Assembly: GCA_047630355.1 (NCBI GenBank)
Contig: JBLHXN010000114.1
Span: 1 to 10,659 of the forward strand
Direction of reading: 5' to 3'
Length of the DNA stretch: 10,659 bases
DNA from: JANQUM01 sp047630355
Lineage (GTDB): Bacteria > Bacteroidota > Bacteroidia > Cytophagales > Spirosomataceae
The notes beneath the pieces were generated by a model. The model was not told the origin of the DNA and did no database searches. It saw only the letters and a program-made list of their open reading frames with translations. This document shows, piece after piece, positions 8,274 to 10,659 of the stretch. The translations under genes and the position numbers were made by a program. Numbering within the stretch: the first letter of the stretch is position 1; each line of letters starts with the position of its first letter.

Positions 8274-8309
8274 AAAAGCCCCGATTGATTCATTCAGTCG
8301 GGGCTTTTT
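8274..8309 (+). terminator. Rho-independent terminator of hppA
   Basis: The left arm AAAAGCCCCGATTGA (8274-8288) and right arm TCAGTCGGGGCTTTT (8294-8308) form a 15-bp stem with one U-G wobble and a five-base loop TTCAT. The stem ends in a T run (8305-8309). It starts 16 bases after the hppA stop codon and separates hppA from the trpS operon. Confidence 0.9.
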
Positions 8310-8323
8310 CTATTTTTTAGTCT

Positions 8324-8331
8324 TAAATTTG
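8324..8331 (+). promoter_or_regulatory. Putative -7 box of the trpS operon promoter
   Basis: TAAATTTG is identical to the -7 box of the hppA promoter and fits TAnnTTTG. It lies 26 bases before the trpS ATG, immediately after the hppA terminator, where a new promoter is expected. The -33 position falls inside the terminator stem and shows no TTG at the right spacing, so this half of the promoter is weak or absent. The leader would be only about 15-20 bases. Confidence 0.45.
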
Positions 8332-8357
8332 TCGCTCTATTAAAAATCCATACAAAA

Positions 8358-9332
8358 ATGGCAAAAATATTAACCGGAATCCAAGCGAGCGGGAAACCGC
8401 ACTTGGGCAATTTACTCGGGGCAATTCTCCCGGCAGTTGAACTTTCAAAAAAAGCGGAAAATACTTCCTTTCTTTTTATTGCCGATTTACACTCGATGAC
8501 AACTGTCAAAAACGCTGAAACAATGATTGCTAATACCAAAGCAGTTGCGGCAGTTTGGCTTGCCTGCGGTTTTGACGCAGATAAAAATTACCTGTATCGG
8601 CAATCTCGTTTGGCAGGTTTTCATACGGAGTTGATGTGGTATCTCAATTGCCTCACACCGTACCCAATGCTTGCCAACGCTCACTCGTTTAAAGATAAAT
8701 CAGATAGCCTTTCCGACGTCAATGCGGGTCTATTTACTTACCCGGTTTTGCAAGCAGCAGATATTTTGTTGTATAACGCCGATTTCGTCCCCGTTGGAAA
8801 AGACCAAAAACAGCACCTTGAAATGTCGCGGGATATGGCGGCGGCTTTCAATCGGACTTACGGTGAATGTTTCGTAGAACCACAATCGCTGATTAACGAA
8901 AACGTGATGACAATTCCGGGAATTGACGGACGAAAAATGAGCAAATCTTACGGTAACTACATTGATATTTTCCTCCCCGAAAAAGAGTTATACAAAACTA
9001 TCAAGAAAATAGAAACCGATTCAACTCCGCTCGAAGAACCTAAAAACCCCGATGGTTGCTTGGTGTTCACTATGTATTCGTTGCTTGCTTCTGCCGAGCA
9101 GATTTCGGAAATGAGAAGTAATTACGAAAATGGCGGCTACGGTTACGGCCACGCTAAGAAAGCATTGTTAGGAATAATTCTCGATTGTTTTTCGGAACAA
9201 AGAAAGCAGTACGATTATTTCACACAAAACGAAAGTGAACTTGAAATAATCCTGCAAAACGGCGAAGCAAAGGCAAAAGAAATAGCAACAGAAAATATTA
9301 ATAAAGCTCGAAAATTAATCGGTTTTGCCTGA
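8358..9332 (+). CDS. trpS: Tryptophan--tRNA ligase (TrpRS)
   Basis: The protein attaches tryptophan to tRNA-Trp using ATP, releasing AMP and PPi, in the cytoplasm; it is essential for translation. At 324 residues it has the usual bacterial TrpRS size (E. coli about 334). Class I signatures are intact. The HIGH-type motif is PHLGN (14-18), within GIQASGKPHLGNLLG (7-21), and the KMSKS loop is GRKMSKSYGN (191-200). GKDQKQHLE (147-155) is the conserved active-site segment around the Asp-Gln and His of the Trp/ATP pocket, preceded by PVLQAADILLY (129-139). It is the first gene of a three-gene operon: its TGA stop (9330-9332) overlaps by one base the ATG of the PAP2 gene. I saw no T-box or Trp-leader peptide in the short upstream space, and nothing is missing from the enzyme. 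Confidence 0.97.
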   Translation: MAKILTGIQASGKPHLGNLLGAILPAVELSKKAENTSFLFIADLHSMTTVKNAETMIANTKAVAAVWLACGFDADKNYLYRQSRLAGFHTELMWYLNCLTPYPMLANAHSFKDKSDSLSDVNAGLFTYPVLQAADILLYNADFVPVGKDQKQHLEMSRDMAAAFNRTYGECFVEPQSLINENVMTIPGIDGRKMSKSYGNYIDIFLPEKELYKTIKKIETDSTPLEEPKNPDGCLVFTMYSLLASAEQISEMRSNYENGGYGYGHAKKALLGIILDCFSEQRKQYDYFTQNESELEIILQNGEAKAKEIATENINKARKLIGFA

Positions 9333-9886
9333 TGGAAGAACTCAGCAAACTTGACGAAATCCTTTTTATTTGGCTGAATAGTTTTCACACTGAATGGATG
9401 GATTCGGTGATGTTGGTCATAACGCACCGCCTGACTTGGATTCCGCTTTACGTTGTGCTACTCATTTATTTGTACAAGCACATTGGGCAGAAAAAACTTG
9501 TAGTAATTGCTTCTATTATCGTAACTGTTGGGTTAGCTGATTTTATTACTTCAGGACTAATGAAGCCTTTTTTTATGCGTTTACGCCCGTGCCACAATAC
9601 AGAATTGTCTGCGTTGATTCACGTTGCGGGGCATTGCGGTGGTAAATTTGGTTTTGCTTCTTCACACGCCGCCAATACCTTTTCTCTCTTTGGGGCGTTG
9701 TTATTTTGGCTCGGATGGAAGAACAATTGGACTAAATTTACTTTCGTTTGGGCGATAATCGTGGCGTACAGCAGAATTTACGTGGGCGTTCATTATCCCG
9801 CTGACATTTTAGTTGGAATGCTCGTCGGTTTTATTATTTCTATATTTATTCATAAAATAACTACCAAAACCCTTAACTACGTATGA
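9332..9886 (+). CDS. PAP2-family membrane phosphatase
   Basis: A 184-residue polytopic inner-membrane protein with about five hydrophobic segments. It is predicted to remove phosphate from a lipid phosphate or diphosphate on the periplasmic face; undecaprenyl pyrophosphate recycling or phosphatidylglycerol phosphate dephosphorylation are the usual roles. The three-part phosphatase signature is present: K78-x6-R85-P86 (KPFFMRLRP), the middle motif as A109-S-S-H112 in place of PSGH, and S147-R148-x5-H154-x3-D158 (SRIYVGVHYPAD). The two histidines expected for phospho-enzyme chemistry, H112 and H154, are retained. Its start codon overlaps the trpS stop by one base (TGATG), and its own stop overlaps the next ATG by four bases (ATGA), so translational coupling is likely. 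The substrate cannot be told from sequence, so no gene symbol is given. Confidence 0.92.
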   Translation: MEELSKLDEILFIWLNSFHTEWMDSVMLVITHRLTWIPLYVVLLIYLYKHIGQKKLVVIASIIVTVGLADFITSGLMKPFFMRLRPCHNTELSALIHVAGHCGGKFGFASSHAANTFSLFGALLFWLGWKNNWTKFTFVWAIIVAYSRIYVGVHYPADILVGMLVGFIISIFIHKITTKTLNYV

Positions 9887-10314
9887 AGAATTTAATCACG
9901 ACTTGCTGTATTCTTTTCCTTTCGTTATCGGCTTTTTCTCAAGCTTTAACCGACGGAACTTGGTATACCGCTGATAAAGATGCCCGAGTGAAATTTTATG
10001 AAACTTCCGAGAAAGTCTACGGTAAAATCATCTGGATGAAAGAACCCACCAAAGATGGCAAGCCGAAAGTAGATAACCTCAATCCTGATAAAAGTAAACG
10101 TAACGTACCATTACAAGATTTCGTCTTTCTAAAAGGCTTCGAAAAAGATGGAAAAAACGAATGGGACGACGGAACAATCTACGATCCGCAAAGCGGTAAA
10201 ACTTATTCAAGCTCTATGGAACTGGAGAACGTAAATAAACTTAATGTTCGAGGGTACATCGGAATATCGTTGATTGGAAGGACATCAACGTTTACCAGAG
10301 CGACATCTAATTAA
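9883..10314 (+). CDS. Small secreted DUF2147-family protein
   Basis: This is a 143-residue protein with a Sec signal peptide at about 1-19 (MKNLITTCCILFLSLSAFSQ). The mature part has the pattern I associate with DUF2147: GTWYTADKDARVKFYE near the start, YGKIIWMKEPTKDGKPKVDN in the middle, then DDGTIYDPQSGKTYSS and LNVRGYIGISLIGRTSTFTR at the end. Members form a small lipocalin-like beta-barrel in the periplasm or outside the cell; no reaction is established that I know of. The signal region has two adjacent cysteines (8-9), but they lie within the hydrophobic core and do not form a lipobox. It is the last gene of the trpS operon, starting in a four-base overlap with the PAP2 gene, and is followed by a strong hairpin terminator. 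Confidence 0.87.
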   Translation: MKNLITTCCILFLSLSAFSQALTDGTWYTADKDARVKFYETSEKVYGKIIWMKEPTKDGKPKVDNLNPDKSKRNVPLQDFVFLKGFEKDGKNEWDDGTIYDPQSGKTYSSSMELENVNKLNVRGYIGISLIGRTSTFTRATSN

Positions 10315-10335
10315 TTCACCGTACCCACTTCATAC

Positions 10336-10373
10336 AAAGAGCGTCGTTCAATAATTGAACGACGCTCTTTTTT
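10336..10373 (+). terminator. Rho-independent terminator of the trpS operon
   Basis: A perfect 16-bp stem, with AAAGAGCGTCGTTCAA (10336-10351) and its exact complement at 10355-10370, encloses a three-base loop TAA (10352-10354). It is followed by TTT, giving a run of six Ts at 10368-10373. It lies 21 bases after the DUF2147 stop. The A-rich left arm gives a short T run on the minus strand too, so it might also stop transcription from the converging gene remnant. The stretch 10374-10453 beyond it holds nothing I can identify. Confidence 0.93.
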
Positions 10374-10453
10374 GTTAAAATGGCAGTAGAAATTTTAGAA
10401 ATTGTTCTTCTATCAGTTTCCAAGATTCATGCTTGTGCTTTCACAGTTTGTAA

Positions 10454-10659
10454 TTAGATGGTCTTAAAATGATTTTTTACAAAAGCACTTTTCTGATTTT
10501 CTGTCATCTTATCCGTTGGTTCAATACAAATTTTTATTCAAGAAGTTGTGCAGTTCTGTTTTAGCATTTGTGGGGCCAAATAGTAGGACATGATCGTATT
10601 TTAGAATTTCGTCCGCAATCTCTTTGTAAAAAGCCTCATTCATTTGTTGCCGTTTATTG
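10454..10659 (-). pseudogene. Frameshifted 3' end of an eRF1-like small protein gene (partial)
   Basis: Read on the minus strand from the right edge, one frame encodes RQQMNEAFYKEIADEI and then DHVLLFGPTNAKTELHNFL. It ends at TGA (complement of 10521-10523), shortly after NKNLY. The following conserved tail, IKICIEPTDKMTENQ and then KSAFVKNHFKTI, is encoded in another frame that runs to TAA (complement of 10454-10456). From memory, small Bacteroidota proteins of about 130-150 residues (eRF1 domain 3-like) have these blocks in this order in a single frame: a GP(T/A)xAKxEL block, a short linker, then DKMTENQ. Here the linker is too short and out of frame, which suggests a small deletion near 10530-10545 in an A/T-rich run. 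The start lies outside the window. A truncated product may still be made, and a sequencing error is possible. Confidence 0.65.

Noticed and set aside
10380..10457. A 25-codon plus-strand ORF (MAVEILEIVLLS...) just after the last terminator.
   Set aside because: It lies directly behind a strong terminator with no promoter or ribosome-binding site, matches no family I know, and its stop overlaps the minus-strand gene remnant. It is most likely chance.

Overview
The window reads as a chromosomal segment of a Bacteroidota bacterium, most likely of the Cytophagales type. Four signs point there: signal peptides ending in FAQ, TAQ or FSQ; TAAATTTG boxes matching the Bacteroidota -7 consensus TAnnTTTG; little Shine-Dalgarno signal before most genes; and an exported protease with Ig-like repeats and a C-terminal tag-like domain ending in GCPN. 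I see no insertion sequence, phage gene, CRISPR array, tRNA or rRNA.

Layout, left to right. On the minus strand, a large secreted PIG-L/LmbE-type deacetylase (172-2634) is followed 27 bases later by the N-terminus of another exported protein that runs off the left edge (1-144). Divergent from these, on the plus strand, is a secreted multidomain subtilisin-like protease (2719-5523). Next comes hppA (5640-8258), a membrane-bound pyrophosphatase whose reading frame continues into a complete periplasmic OmpA-like peptidoglycan-binding module. It has its own promoter (5558-5587) and a strong terminator (8274-8309). A tightly packed three-gene operon follows: trpS, a PAP2-family phosphatase, and a small secreted DUF2147-like protein. 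The genes overlap by 1 and 4 bases and the operon ends at a strong hairpin (10336-10373). At the right edge, on the minus strand, are the remains of an eRF1-like small protein gene whose C-terminal part has fallen out of frame.

The genes are mostly independent units. A possible shared theme is the cell envelope: secreted hydrolases, an ion pump apparently tethered to the wall, and a lipid-phosphate phosphatase. PPi released by tRNA charging (TrpRS) and other biosynthesis is the substrate of the pump, but I would not read a dedicated pathway into that neighbourhood.

The item most worth following up is the pyrophosphatase. It combines (i) an OmpA C-terminal fusion with intact peptidoglycan-binding residues, placed where known mPPase topology would put it in the periplasm, and (ii) a gate glutamate absent from both usual TM6 positions but present in TM5. 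It also has the alanine/glycine signature of K+-dependent enzymes. Together these suggest a K+-dependent, probably H+-pumping pyrophosphatase anchored to the cell wall.
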